The notes under the pieces were generated by a model, which worked only from the letters and a program-made list of their open reading frames with translations, was not told the origin of the DNA and searched no databases. Shown one piece after another: positions 55,037-63,803 of a stretch of DNA of 64,000 nucleotides; the stretch's first letter is position 1; every line of letters begins with the position of its first letter. Location of the stretch: assembly GCF_000426065.1 (NCBI RefSeq), contig NZ_AUEQ01000001.1, positions 434,001-498,000 of the forward strand. Reading direction: 5' to 3'. A program made the position numbers and the translations under genes. The DNA comes from Mycobacterium sp. URHD0025 (GTDB taxonomy: Bacteria; Actinomycetota; Actinomycetes; Mycobacteriales; Mycobacteriaceae).

Positions 55037-56433
55037 TCCGACTCGGCCGGGTCGAGCATTCTCATGTGCGTCGCGTGCCGTGGCCGCAGATAGCCGACGT
55101 AATACAGCACGGACACCACCACGATGACCACCGCGGTGAACTGGTCTTTGCGAGTCTGTTCAACGAGGACCACGAGACACAGCGCGATTGCGGCCAGTGG
55201 CGCCGCCGGCCACAACGGCATGCGATAGGGACGGACGAGGGCCGGGAACCGGACCCGACTGACGATCGCCGACAGAGCGACGAGGATCATCTCCAGCGCG
55301 ATGACCGTCCCGATCACCGTCGCCATGGCCTCGACGTCCATAGTGAGGATCAGGATTACACCGGCGACACCGATGACAACCGTTGCCACCCAGGGTGTCT
55401 CGAATCTCGGGTGCACCTGTGCGAACGCCCGGCTGATCGGCGCGGGCCACATCATGTCGCGCCCGGAGCTGTAGATGACCCGCGCGAAGTAGGGGGTCAG
55501 CGCCATGACGCCGTTCACTACTGCCAGAGCGATCCCGAGGCTGACCACCGTGTTGAACAGCTCCCCTCCGGTATCGGTGAGAAACTGCTGCCACGGTGTG
55601 GGCGACGTGGTGAATTCTTCGAGCGATCGGGCGCCCAGAAGCCCGCCGAGTACCGGAATGACACCGAACGACACGGCGACGGCCAGTGAGATGAACACCG
55701 AGCGGGCGATGTTGCGTCCGCCGCCGGACGTTTCCTCGGAGAACAGCAGGGCGCCTTGAAAACCGTTGTATGTGAAGGCAGCGACGGCGACCGCCGCCAT
55801 CAACGCACCCACAGCCAGGGCCTGCGGGCCCCCGGGTCCGAACACCGTAGGCTTGAGCACCTCGGCCAGTGAATGTTGTGTCTTGACGAAGCCGAGCGCC
55901 GTCACGAACATGACAACCAGCAACTCGACCCCGAGCAGTAGCCCCACCAGCCGGGCGCTCAACCGCACACCGAGAATGGCGATCACGCTGCCGGCAGCGA
56001 TCACCGCTGCGCCGACCCACCGCGCATCGAGTGGCACGACCACGTTGAGATAGGTGGCGATCGTCAGGGCGACCACGGCCGGGATCAGGAACGCACATAC
56101 CGGTCCGGTGAACACCAGGGATACGAAACCAGCCGCCTTGCCGAGGGTCCGTGAGACAACCGAATAGTCACCTCCGGCAATGGGATACGCACTGCCCAGT
56201 TCTGCGTAACAGGCAGCGATGGACAGTCCGAGCAGACCCGCGATGACCAGTGCCCACACCGCTCCGGTGCCCGCCATGTTGAGCAGGATCGGGGCGATGG
56301 CGAATACTCCCACTGCCGGGGTGATCGCGGCGACACACAACGCCACATTGCCCCAGAGCCCCAGGCTGCGGCTGAGTTGCTGCTGGTAGCGCTCCACCTT
56401 CGACACATCGGTCGACTCGGTCGATTCAGGCAT
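55033..56433 (-). CDS. APC superfamily amino acid/polyamine permease
   Basis: A 466-residue membrane protein with 12 helices. It starts SRSLGLWGNVALCVAAITPAVGVFAIAPILL and has GSAYPIAGGDYSVVSRTLGKAAGF, FTYNGFQGALLFSEETSGGGRNIARSVF and a C-terminal VVIVVVSVLYYVGYL. This is the pattern of amine and amino acid importers such as PuuP. The ATG at 56433 lies 8 bp inside the glutamine-synthetase-like gene, and the open frame upstream is not protein-like. Being locked between the ligase and the regulator, it should import the amine that the ligase glutamylates. Confidence 0.87.
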   Translation of the reverse strand: MPESTESTDVSKVERYQQQLSRSLGLWGNVALCVAAITPAVGVFAIAPILLNMAGTGAVWALVIAGLLGLSIAACYAELGSAYPIAGGDYSVVSRTLGKAAGFVSLVFTGPVCAFLIPAVVALTIATYLNVVVPLDARWVGAAVIAAGSVIAILGVRLSARLVGLLLGVELLVVMFVTALGFVKTQHSLAEVLKPTVFGPGGPQALAVGALMAAVAVAAFTYNGFQGALLFSEETSGGGRNIARSVFISLAVAVSFGVIPVLGGLLGARSLEEFTTSPTPWQQFLTDTGGELFNTVVSLGIALAVVNGVMALTPYFARVIYSSGRDMMWPAPISRAFAQVHPRFETPWVATVVIGVAGVILILTMDVEAMATVIGTVIALEMILVALSAIVSRVRFPALVRPYRMPLWPAAPLAAIALCLVVLVEQTRKDQFTAVVIVVVSVLYYVGYLRPRHATHMRMLDPAESE

Positions 56434-57745
56434 AGCGCTGCCGTTCCCATTCGCTGACCGCGTTCTGCCAGGCGTGCAATTCCCATTCCCGCGTCTGCAG
56501 GTAGTGGGAGCAGAACTCGGTTCCCAGCACGTCATCCAAACCTCTGTGCCGCCGCCGGAATTCGTTGATCGCGCCTTCGAGACTCGTGGGCAGGGCGCCG
56601 TCGTGTCGGTCCACATGCCCACGGTCGGGCACTACCTCGTCCGTCAAGCCGAGATGCACTGACGCCGCGATCGCGGCCAAGGTCAGGTACGGGTTACAGT
56701 CCGCGCCGGGCCGCCGCAGTTCGAACCGGCTTGCCGACTCGCTCTTCAGCAGCGCACGGAGCGCGAATGAGCGGTCGTCGGGCCCGCAGGCGGCACTGAC
56801 CGGCGCGAAGTAACCGGGCACCAACCGCTTGTAGGAGTTGATGGTGGGGTTGTAGATCAAGCTGAGGGCCGGCAGATGGGTGAGCATTCCCCAGGCTGCG
56901 CGCCGGTAGAACTCATGATTCGGATCGCCGGCAGCCCCGTACAGCCTATTGCCGCCGGACTCGTCCCACATCGAGAAGTGCACATGGGCACTCGAACCCT
57001 CCTCGTGGGCAACGGGTTTGGCCATGAAGTTGGCCGACAGGCCGTGCCGGCGACCGGCCTCGGTCGCGACCAGCCGCAGCAGGGCCGCGGTGTCAGCGGC
57101 CGCCAAACCGTCCTGCGGGTCGACGTTGACCTCGATGAGACCCGGTGCTCCCTCGCTGTGGACCACGGATAGGCCGAGCCGCAGCTCATCGGCATAACGC
57201 CGGAGAGTGCCGATGAAGTCGGTGACATGGGACAGGGTCAGTGGACTGTAGCTCAAGCCGGCAGTCGCGGGCTCCCATGTGCCCGCGCGGAACAGCCGAA
57301 ACTCGAACTCGAAGGCAGCTTTGAGCTGAAGTCCGTCATCGGCGAGCGCGTCCAGCGCCTTGCGCAGCACCTGGCGCGGGCTGACCGGGCATGGCGCTCC
57401 GCTGGCTTCGTAGAGGTCGCCTAGCAGCAGATACGCGGCGGGAAACCATGGCATCGGCCGCAGCGTCGCGAGATCGGGGCGCAGCAGCAGATCTTTCGCG
57501 CCGCCTTTGAGCCCCATGGTGGACAACGTGGTGATCGGCTCGTCCACGGGGTCGACGGCCAGCAGCAGATCGGTGGTCGGGATACCTTCGCTCAACGCGC
57601 GGTCGGACCCGATTACCTTGGGATCCACGAGTTTTCCGCGGAGATTCCCGTGAATGTCCGGGAACAATGGTACGACTGAATGCGCGTCAACGGGGATGCC
57701 ATTGAGTACATCGGTCTTTTCGGTGTCGACATACATGGTGGACAA
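56426..57745 (-). CDS. Glutamine synthetase-like gamma-glutamyl amine ligase
   Basis: A 439-residue member of the glutamine synthetase fold in its GlnA3/PuuA branch. Recognisable parts: LFPDIHGNLRGKLVD in the beta-Grasp domain, FEFEFRLF (metal-binding Glu residues), HEEGSSAHVHFSMWD in place of the GNGMHCH motif of true GS, NPTINSYKRLVPGYFAPVSAACG, and ELRRPGADCNPYLTLAAIAAS at the end. The altered substrate residues suggest ligation of glutamate to an organic amine instead of ammonia. With the hydrolase and aldehyde dehydrogenase nearby this fits a Puu-like route. Start TTG 57745 (GAGGAAG before it) or ATG 57736. Confidence 0.85.
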   Translation of the reverse strand: MSTMYVDTEKTDVLNGIPVDAHSVVPLFPDIHGNLRGKLVDPKVIGSDRALSEGIPTTDLLLAVDPVDEPITTLSTMGLKGGAKDLLLRPDLATLRPMPWFPAAYLLLGDLYEASGAPCPVSPRQVLRKALDALADDGLQLKAAFEFEFRLFRAGTWEPATAGLSYSPLTLSHVTDFIGTLRRYADELRLGLSVVHSEGAPGLIEVNVDPQDGLAAADTAALLRLVATEAGRRHGLSANFMAKPVAHEEGSSAHVHFSMWDESGGNRLYGAAGDPNHEFYRRAAWGMLTHLPALSLIYNPTINSYKRLVPGYFAPVSAACGPDDRSFALRALLKSESASRFELRRPGADCNPYLTLAAIAASVHLGLTDEVVPDRGHVDRHDGALPTSLEGAINEFRRRHRGLDDVLGTEFCSHYLQTREWELHAWQNAVSEWERQRYA

Positions 57746-57770
57746 GTGATCTTCCTCTAGGTCGAAGGAG

Positions 57771-58787
57771 TCAGGGCCGCGCGAGCAGACGACGCGGGTT
57801 CTCGATCATCATTTGGGTGATCGTGTCGCCATCGACCCCGTGTTCGTCACGCAACAGCGGCAATATGCGGCGATGGAGGTGGTCGTAGCCAAATCCGCCG
57901 TAGCTCTTGAGGTTCGCCTTCGTCCACACGTCGCATGCCAGCACCATCTGCTCGGCGTGGCCGTCGTGCAGCAGGGGTAGAAGATGGTCGATCCGTTCGA
58001 GGTCGGTGGGGTCTTTGAACAGTCCGCTGAAGTAGAAATCCGAGCCGAAGGTGTCGAATGCCATCGCCACACCGGTCTGTGCGACATCGGAGTGATACCC
58101 CTTGTCGAGGTGCTCATCGAGATGCCCCATGATCACTCGATCCGTTGACATACCCTGCGCCAATAGAACTCCCAGTACGTTCAGGGCTTCCGCGCCCCGT
58201 GGTTCCAGGTGGATGCTGACCGATGCCTGTGTCTCGACCGCGGCTGTTCCGGCCGCGGCGAGCACCTTCTTCTCCCGTTCGGTGACCGGCGAACTCGTGC
58301 CGATCTCACCGATGAGGGCCGGCTTGATGCCGGTGCCCTCGACGCCCTCGCGCAGTTCTCCGATCAACATTTCCGCGAGTTGGTCCACGCTCCACCGTTC
58401 GACGTACTCAGGGTGAGAGTCGTGGATGTAAAAGCCGCATCCGCTCATCACGTGTACGCCAGCTCGTCTGGAGATCGTCGCGAGATCATCGACCCGACGA
58501 CCGAGGCCGATGTTGGTGAGATCGACCAGGCCGGCATTCGGCACGGTGGAGAGATGATCGAGCTCCCGCACAGCGAGATCGACGTCGTCGATCAGCAGGT
58601 TGTCCTCGAGGCTGACGAGGTTCCAGTGCACGAATCCCAAGTTCTCCAGGGTGACCGCGGCTGGGACCGGCGCGGGTTCGCGGGCTGGTTCGAACCAGAC
58701 ACGGCCGTCGATCAGCAGGTGCTCGTGCATGCTGGTCTCGCCCAGCTCAGATGGCTGTATCGGGCCGAGGACTGTGTGGATCGGCAT
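57771..58787 (-). CDS. Phosphotriesterase-family metal hydrolase, Php-like
   Basis: A 338-residue TIM-barrel amidohydrolase: MHEHLLID gives the two His of the HxH motif, then IGEIGTSSPVTEREKKVL, VSIHLEPRG, IMGHLDEHLD and LACDVWTKANLKSYGGFGYDHL (catalytic Asp). The bridging metal ligand in IGEIGTS is Glu, as in E. coli Php, not the carboxylated Lys of true phosphotriesterases. The true reaction of Php is unknown; relatives open lactones or hydrolyse amides and phosphoesters. It lies 25 bp upstream of the ligase gene on the same strand, so it may act on a cyclic or amide form of the amine. Confidence 0.87.
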   Translation of the reverse strand: MPIHTVLGPIQPSELGETSMHEHLLIDGRVWFEPAREPAPVPAAVTLENLGFVHWNLVSLEDNLLIDDVDLAVRELDHLSTVPNAGLVDLTNIGLGRRVDDLATISRRAGVHVMSGCGFYIHDSHPEYVERWSVDQLAEMLIGELREGVEGTGIKPALIGEIGTSSPVTEREKKVLAAAGTAAVETQASVSIHLEPRGAEALNVLGVLLAQGMSTDRVIMGHLDEHLDKGYHSDVAQTGVAMAFDTFGSDFYFSGLFKDPTDLERIDHLLPLLHDGHAEQMVLACDVWTKANLKSYGGFGYDHLHRRILPLLRDEHGVDGDTITQMMIENPRRLLARP

Positions 58788-58967
58788 CGCAACATCCTTA
58801 AATGGAGTTCAGTGAGCGCCTTTTTATCAGATGATTGACGGCTTGGCAATGCCTGGACGAGCCGCTGGGCAACGGCGGATACGCGAAACATTCTTGTAAC
58901 GACAGTAATTGGCGATACGCCGACACACGCCTTGACGAGGGGTGCGATCCGGAGTAGAAAATGGATC
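58788..58967. promoter_or_regulatory. Divergent region between the hydrolase and pdxS
   Basis: A 180-bp gap driving both halves of the gamma-glutamyl module. ATCA-GA-TGAT (58826-58835) is a short palindrome and the most symmetrical sequence here, so it is a possible site for the FadR-type regulator. GGAG at 58951 may serve the pdxS GTG. Confidence 0.3.
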
Positions 58968-59888
58968 GTGTCGCAATCCAATCAACTCACGGTAAGCCCT
59001 ACCCCGGTAGTCGTGGGTACCGCGCGCGTGAAGCGCGGGATGGCTGAGATGCTCAAGGGCGGCGTGATCATGGACGTCGTCACCCCCGAACAGGCCAAGA
59101 TTGCCGAAGGTGCGGGTGCGGTGGCGGTGATGGCCCTGGAGCGGGTTCCCGCCGACATCCGGGCCCAGGGCGGGGTGTCGCGCATGTCGGATCCCGACAT
59201 GATCGAGGGCATCATCTCGGCGGTGACCATCCCGGTGATGGCCAAGGCGCGGATCGGGCATTTCGTCGAGGCGCAGATCCTGCAGTCGTTGGGTGTGGAT
59301 TACATCGACGAGTCCGAGGTGCTGACCCCGGCCGATTACGCCAACCACATCGACAAGTGGAAGTTCACGGTGCCGTTCGTGTGCGGTGCGACCAACCTGG
59401 GTGAGGCGTTGCGTCGTCTTACCGAGGGCGCGGCGATGATTCGCTCCAAGGGTGAGGCCGGTACCGGCGATGTTTCCAACGCCACCACCCATATGCGCAA
59501 GATCGGTGGTGAGATTCGTCGGCTGACCTCGATGTCCGAGGACGAGTTGTACGTGGCGGCCAAGGAACTGCAGGCGCCCTATGACCTGGTGGTCGAGGTG
59601 GCGCGGGCCGGCAAGCTGCCGGTGACGATGTTCACCGCGGGTGGGATCGCCACCCCGGCCGATGCGGCGATGATGATGCAGCTCGGTGCTGAGGGTGTGT
59701 TCGTCGGTTCGGGGATCTTCAAGTCGGGCAACCCGGCGCAGCGGGCCGCGGCGATCGTGAAGGCCACCACGTTCTACGACGATCCCGATGTGCTGGCCAA
59801 GGTGTCGCGCGGGCTCGGCGAAGCCATGGTCGGCATCAACGTCGAAGACGTTCCCGTCTCACACCGGCTCGCGCAACGCGGCTGGTAG
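58968..59888 (+). CDS. pdxS: Pyridoxal 5'-phosphate synthase lyase subunit PdxS
   Basis: A 306-residue PdxS (Pdx1) with all active-site parts: [13 protein letters not shown] (the Asp), [14 protein letters not shown] (Schiff-base Lys) and [13 protein letters not shown] (second Lys), ending in [20 protein letters not shown]. It makes PLP from ribose 5-phosphate, glyceraldehyde 3-phosphate and ammonia. The usual glutaminase partner PdxT is not adjacent; the gene instead leads an operon with a PLP-dependent aminotransferase. GTG at 58968 is chosen; a TTG at 58932 would add 12 residues. The body is highly conserved with mycobacterial PdxS, so this may be a second copy. Confidence 0.93.
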   Translation: MSQSNQLTVSPTPVVVGTARVKRGMAEMLKGGVIMDVVTPEQAKIAEGAGAVAVMALERVPADIRAQGGVSRMSDPDMIEGIISAVTIPVMAKARIGHFVEAQILQSLGVDYIDESEVLTPADYANHIDKWKFTVPFVCGATNLGEALRRLTEGAAMIRSKGEAGTGDVSNATTHMRKIGGEIRRLTSMSEDELYVAAKELQAPYDLVVEVARAGKLPVTMFTAGGIATPADAAMMMQLGAEGVFVGSGIFKSGNPAQRAAAIVKATTFYDDPDVLAKVSRGLGEAMVGINVEDVPVSHRLAQRGW

Positions 59889-59920
59889 TGCGACTCAAAC
59901 ACCAAGAAAGGCAACATATT

Positions 59921-61294
59921 ATGACGTCACTGCAGAACCGTCACGCGTTGGAAGCGCAAGCTCTGGACCACCTCTGGCTGCACAGCAACGACCTGGAATG
60001 GAACGAACTGATTCAGGGCGGTCTACGGGTCTTCGTCGAGGGTCGCGGCGCGACGTTGATCGACGTGAACGGCAAGGAGTACATCGACGGTCTGGCCGGT
60101 CTGTTCGTCGTCGCAGCAGGCCACGGCCGCACCGAAATCGGCGAAGCCATGGCCGAACAGGCCGGCAAGATCGCCTACACCGCCGCGTCCAACGCTGCCA
60201 ACCCGGCCGCGATCGAACTGGCCGCCAAGATCGCCTCCCTCACCCCTGGTGACCTCGACCGGGTCTTCCTGTGCTCGGGCGGATCCGAAGCCGTGGAGAG
60301 CGCGATGAAGATCGCCAAGCAGGTCCAGGTAATGCGCGGATTCGGCAAGCGCTACAAGATCATTGCGCGCCGCGGCTCCTACCACGGCACCACCTTCGGC
60401 GCCGCCAGCCTGACCGGCAGCGCAAGCGAAAAGTACTTCGGACCGTTCATGGCCGGGGTGAGCAAGGTGCCGAACCCCAACCACTACCGCAATGACTTCG
60501 GCCTTGAGGGAGAAGCCGGTGACATCATGTGCGCCCGCTACGTCGAGCAGGAGATCCTGAACCAGGGCCCCGAGCACGTCGCCGCGGTGATCGGCGAACC
60601 GATCTCTGTGGCCAACGGCACGCATCTGCCCAGCCCGGTGTACTGGCAGATGCTGCGTCAAATCTGTGACAAATACGGCGTTCTGCTCATCATGGACGAG
60701 GTCATCACAGGCTGGGGACGCACCGGCAAGCTGTTCGCTGCCGAACATTACGGCGTCGTCCCCGACATCATGACCATGGCAAAAGGCCTATCGAGTGGTT
60801 ACGCACCTGTGGCTGCCGTCGCGGTTCGATCGTCGATCTTCGACGATTTCCGTCCCGACGGCCATGCGCTGGGCCACCTCATCACGTTCGGCGGCCACGC
60901 CGTGGCGGCTGCCGCCGCGTTGAAGAACATCGAGATCCTGGAACGCGAGAACCTGGTCGAACGCTCCGCGGAGATGGGCACCTATCTGTTCGAGTTGGCC
61001 CAGCAGCTGCGCAGCCACCCCACCGTCGGCGATGTCCGCGGCGGCAAAGGGCTGTTGTGTGCAATCGATTTCGTCAAGAGCAAGGAGACCCGTGAGGCCT
61101 GGGGAACATCGCATCCGTTCATCAAGCAACTCGCACTGCGCACGCAGGAAGAGGGCCTGGTCACCCGGGTGTGGGACGTTCTACACCTCGCGCCGCCGTT
61201 CGTGCTGACCCGCGATGAAGCCGAGCGTGCCATCGAGATCGTCGACCGCTGCCTCACCGAGGCAGAGGCGAAGTTCGCCGCCGAGATCGGCTGA
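59921..61294 (+). CDS. Class III PLP-dependent aminotransferase
   Basis: A 457-residue fold-type I aminotransferase of the omega-amine:pyruvate/putrescine group. Motifs: GKEYIDGLAGLFVVAAGHG, LCSGGSEAVESAMKIAKQ (phosphate binding), GSYHGTTFGAASLTG, LLIMDEVITGWGRTGKLFAAEHYGV (PLP Asp) and TMAKGLSSGYAPVAAVAV (Schiff-base Lys). It should convert a terminal amine into an aldehyde for the dehydrogenase two genes downstream. The ATG at 59921 follows AAAGG, with 32 bp after pdxS, so the cofactor-forming and cofactor-using enzymes are co-expressed. Confidence 0.9.
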   Translation: MTSLQNRHALEAQALDHLWLHSNDLEWNELIQGGLRVFVEGRGATLIDVNGKEYIDGLAGLFVVAAGHGRTEIGEAMAEQAGKIAYTAASNAANPAAIELAAKIASLTPGDLDRVFLCSGGSEAVESAMKIAKQVQVMRGFGKRYKIIARRGSYHGTTFGAASLTGSASEKYFGPFMAGVSKVPNPNHYRNDFGLEGEAGDIMCARYVEQEILNQGPEHVAAVIGEPISVANGTHLPSPVYWQMLRQICDKYGVLLIMDEVITGWGRTGKLFAAEHYGVVPDIMTMAKGLSSGYAPVAAVAVRSSIFDDFRPDGHALGHLITFGGHAVAAAAALKNIEILERENLVERSAEMGTYLFELAQQLRSHPTVGDVRGGKGLLCAIDFVKSKETREAWGTSHPFIKQLALRTQEEGLVTRVWDVLHLAPPFVLTRDEAERAIEIVDRCLTEAEAKFAAEIG

Positions 61295-61300
61295 GTTGTC

Positions 61301-62035
61301 GTGCCTGCACCCGTCATTGGGGTCTGCGCCGCGTTCGAAACGGCCAGCTGGGGCTTCTGGAATCAGCAGGCTGCCATCGTGCCAGCTACCTATCTCGCCA
61401 AAATCCATGCCGCAGGCGGAGTTCCGCTGGGTTTGATACCCGACACCTACGCGGTCCAAAATCCTGGCCTGCTCGTCGACCGCATCGACGGGTTGCTGTT
61501 GATCGGCGGGGTCGACGTCGAGCCGTCATCGTATGGCGCCGCCGACAACGGCCGTACCGAAGCTACGGAGCCGCTGCGCGATGAATTCGAACTCGTCGTG
61601 ACGCGGGCAGCGATGCGGCGGGACATCCCCGTGCTCGGCGTGTGTCGAGGCATGCAGGTACTCAACGTCGCGGCCGGAGGCACGCTACATCAGCACCTGC
61701 TCGACGTCGGTTACGCCGAACACCGCCCGAGCCCCGGACGGCTCGATGACGCAACGTTCCACGAGGTCGAGGTGGATTGCGATACCCACGCCGCCATGTT
61801 GTGCGGCAGCGGAATTCAGACCGTGAACTCGCACCACCACCAAGGTGTGGATCAGCTGGGCCACGGCGCTGTGGTCACCGCCCGATCGCTCCCCGACCAA
61901 CTTCCCGAAGCAATCGAATGGCCCGACCACCGGTACGCGCTCGGTGTGCAGTGGCACCCGGAAGCAGCCGAACTGCAACACGCCCTTACCGATTTCATCG
62001 CCAGCGCAGCACACGCTCTTGGAGGAAACCACTGA
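61301..62035 (+). CDS. Gamma-glutamyl-amine hydrolase (peptidase C26, PuuD-like)
   Basis: A 244-residue class I glutaminase-fold enzyme: nucleophile Cys115 in VLGVCRGMQVLNVAAGG, His219 and Glu221 in GVQWHPEA, and HHHQGVDQLG as in gamma-glutamyl-GABA hydrolase PuuD. It should remove the glutamyl group at the end of the gamma-glutamylated pathway, giving back glutamate. GTG start 6 bp after the aminotransferase stop. It forms the natural counterpart of the GS-like ligase coded on the other side of the shared promoter. Confidence 0.9.
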   Translation: MPAPVIGVCAAFETASWGFWNQQAAIVPATYLAKIHAAGGVPLGLIPDTYAVQNPGLLVDRIDGLLLIGGVDVEPSSYGAADNGRTEATEPLRDEFELVVTRAAMRRDIPVLGVCRGMQVLNVAAGGTLHQHLLDVGYAEHRPSPGRLDDATFHEVEVDCDTHAAMLCGSGIQTVNSHHHQGVDQLGHGAVVTARSLPDQLPEAIEWPDHRYALGVQWHPEAAELQHALTDFIASAAHALGGNH

Positions 62036-62036
62036 T

Positions 62037-63401
62037 ATGGCTGTCATCAACATCATCGAACCTGCGACCGAACAGGTCCTCGAATCGCTCGAACAGATCA
62101 CGGCCGCGGAACTGGATGACGTGATCGCCCGCGCATCCGTCGCGCAGCGGCAATGGGCTGCGCAGTCTCCACAGTTCCGCGGCGAGGTGCTGCTGTCCGT
62201 CGCCTCGGCGATCGATCGCAACCGCGAAACCCTGGCCCAACTTGAGTCACGCAACGTCGGAATGCCCATCAGCGATGCGCGAGGCGCCGTCTCAGGCGTC
62301 GCGGCGACGTTCCGCTATTACGCAGCTGCACCGGAACGCCTTCTCGGACAGACCATTCCGGTAGCGGACGGAGTCGACATGACCTTCCGCGAGCCCATCG
62401 GCGTAGTAGGTCTGATCACGCCGTGGAACTACCCCCTGTCGATCGCCGCCTGGAAAGTCGCTCCGGCCCTGGCCGCGGGAAACGCAGTGGTACTCAAGCC
62501 CGCCGAGCTCACGCCACTGACCTCGCTGAAACTCGGCGAACTCGCCGTTCGGGCCGGGCTGCCCCCAGACCTGTTGAACGTCATCGTCGGCCCCGGCCGG
62601 ACGATCGGAAGCCAGTTGGTCGAGCATCCCAGTGTCGGCAAGGTGGCCTTCACCGGTTCGACCAGTGTCGGTAAGGACATCGCCCGTCGGGCCGCCGAGG
62701 GCATCAAGCGCGTGACCCTGGAGCTTGGCGGTAAGTCGGCAGCCCTGGTCTTCGCCGACGCCGACCTCGACGCGGCCGCCGAGGGCTTGACCGGCGCTGT
62801 TTTCGGCAATTCAGGGCAGGACTGCTGCGCGCGGTCTCGCGTGTTCGTCGAACGCTCAGCTCTGGAACCATTTCTCGAAAAACTCGAGAAAGTCGTCGCC
62901 AACATCGTCGTCGGTGATCCGCTTGCCGAGAACACGCAGATGGGCCCACTGATCTCCGCCGCACATGCCGAGACAGTCCAAAGCTACGTCGACGATGCAC
63001 CGGTGCTGTTTCGCGGTTCCGCCCCCACCGGGCGCGGCTACTGGTTTGCCCCCACGGTGCTGCACCCCATCGAGGATGATCACCGTTCGGTCCGTGAGGA
63101 GATCTTCGGGCCCGTTGTATCGATTCTGGCGTTCGACAGCGAGGACGAGGCGGTTGCCCGGGCCAACGACACCGTCTACGGTTTGGCCGGCTCGATCTGG
63201 ACGTCGAACGCCGCCCGTTCCATGCGTGTCGCGCGAGGCGTCGCAGCGGGCGCACTGGCGGTGAATTCCTATACCTCCGTGCGGATCACCACGCCGTTCG
63301 GCGGTTTCAAGCAATCAGGGCTGGGCCGTGAACTCGGACCCGATGCGCTTGACGCCTACACCGAAGTGAAGAACGTCTTCTTCAGCACCACAGCCACCTA
63401 G
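62037..63401 (+). CDS. NAD(P)+-dependent aldehyde dehydrogenase
   Basis: A 454-residue aldehyde dehydrogenase, slightly short for the family but complete. Motifs: TPWNYPLSIAAWKVAPALAAGN, LKPAELTPL, FTGSTSVGKDIARRAAEG, VTLELGGKSA (general base Glu229), GNSGQDCCARS (nucleophile Cys263) and EEIFGPVVSILAF. The ATG at 62037 has GGAGGAAAC upstream and overlaps nothing useful of the longer open frame. It would oxidise the gamma-glutamyl aminoaldehyde (PuuC-like step) or the free aldehyde to an acid. Confidence 0.92.
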   Translation: MAVINIIEPATEQVLESLEQITAAELDDVIARASVAQRQWAAQSPQFRGEVLLSVASAIDRNRETLAQLESRNVGMPISDARGAVSGVAATFRYYAAAPERLLGQTIPVADGVDMTFREPIGVVGLITPWNYPLSIAAWKVAPALAAGNAVVLKPAELTPLTSLKLGELAVRAGLPPDLLNVIVGPGRTIGSQLVEHPSVGKVAFTGSTSVGKDIARRAAEGIKRVTLELGGKSAALVFADADLDAAAEGLTGAVFGNSGQDCCARSRVFVERSALEPFLEKLEKVVANIVVGDPLAENTQMGPLISAAHAETVQSYVDDAPVLFRGSAPTGRGYWFAPTVLHPIEDDHRSVREEIFGPVVSILAFDSEDEAVARANDTVYGLAGSIWTSNAARSMRVARGVAAGALAVNSYTSVRITTPFGGFKQSGLGRELGPDALDAYTEVKNVFFSTTAT

Positions 63402-63419
63402 CCGCTTGACACTGGGCCA

Positions 63420-63803
63420 ATGGCACGCCAGATCGACGAATTCGATTGGGATATTGTCCGTTACGTCGTCAGTTGGGCGCCGTACGGCGGGCCGGACGAA
63501 GAAGACATCCTGCCGAGATTCGGTATGGACGCACAACGCCTCAATGCCCGGTTCGTCGAACTGATCACCGAACTCTCGCTGCGTGACGGCGCGTCGCTGA
63601 ACCATCGCCAACGCCGCCTACTTGCCCGCGCTCGCGAGCTCGTTCCGCCGACAAGCAGTAAACCGCGGGCGCGCGACGTGGGCCTTTCGTCTGACGGCGG
63701 GCAATGGATCATGCGTCACGGCTTCTGGTGTTGGAAACCGCAAGCGCAACAACGTCATCCCGAGGCCAATTCCAAGCCGAAAGAAGGTATCCACATTGAG
63801 TAG
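63420..63803 (+). CDS. Small DUF3263-like protein
   Basis: A 127-residue protein. The N-terminal 45 residues ([42 protein letters not shown]) resemble DUF3263-type helix-turn-helix regions (a RFGM...RF..L pattern). The remaining part is basic with a GFWCWKPQ segment and no known motif. It begins 18 bp after the aldehyde dehydrogenase stop and its own stop lies 8 bp inside the mscR start, so the three genes seem co-translated. Function unknown; a small regulator of the dehydrogenases is possible. Confidence 0.6.
   Translation: MARQIDEFDWDIVRYVVSWAPYGGPDEEDILPRFGMDAQRLNARFVELITELSLRDGASLNHRQRRLLARARELVPPTSSKPRARDVGLSSDGGQWIMRHGFWCWKPQAQQRHPEANSKPKEGIHIE

Noticed and set aside
61301-62035. The C26 glutaminase-fold gene as the missing pdxT
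   Set aside because: Its length and the HHHQGVDQLG segment match PuuD-type gamma-glutamyl hydrolases better than PdxT, which is shorter; kept as a question only.
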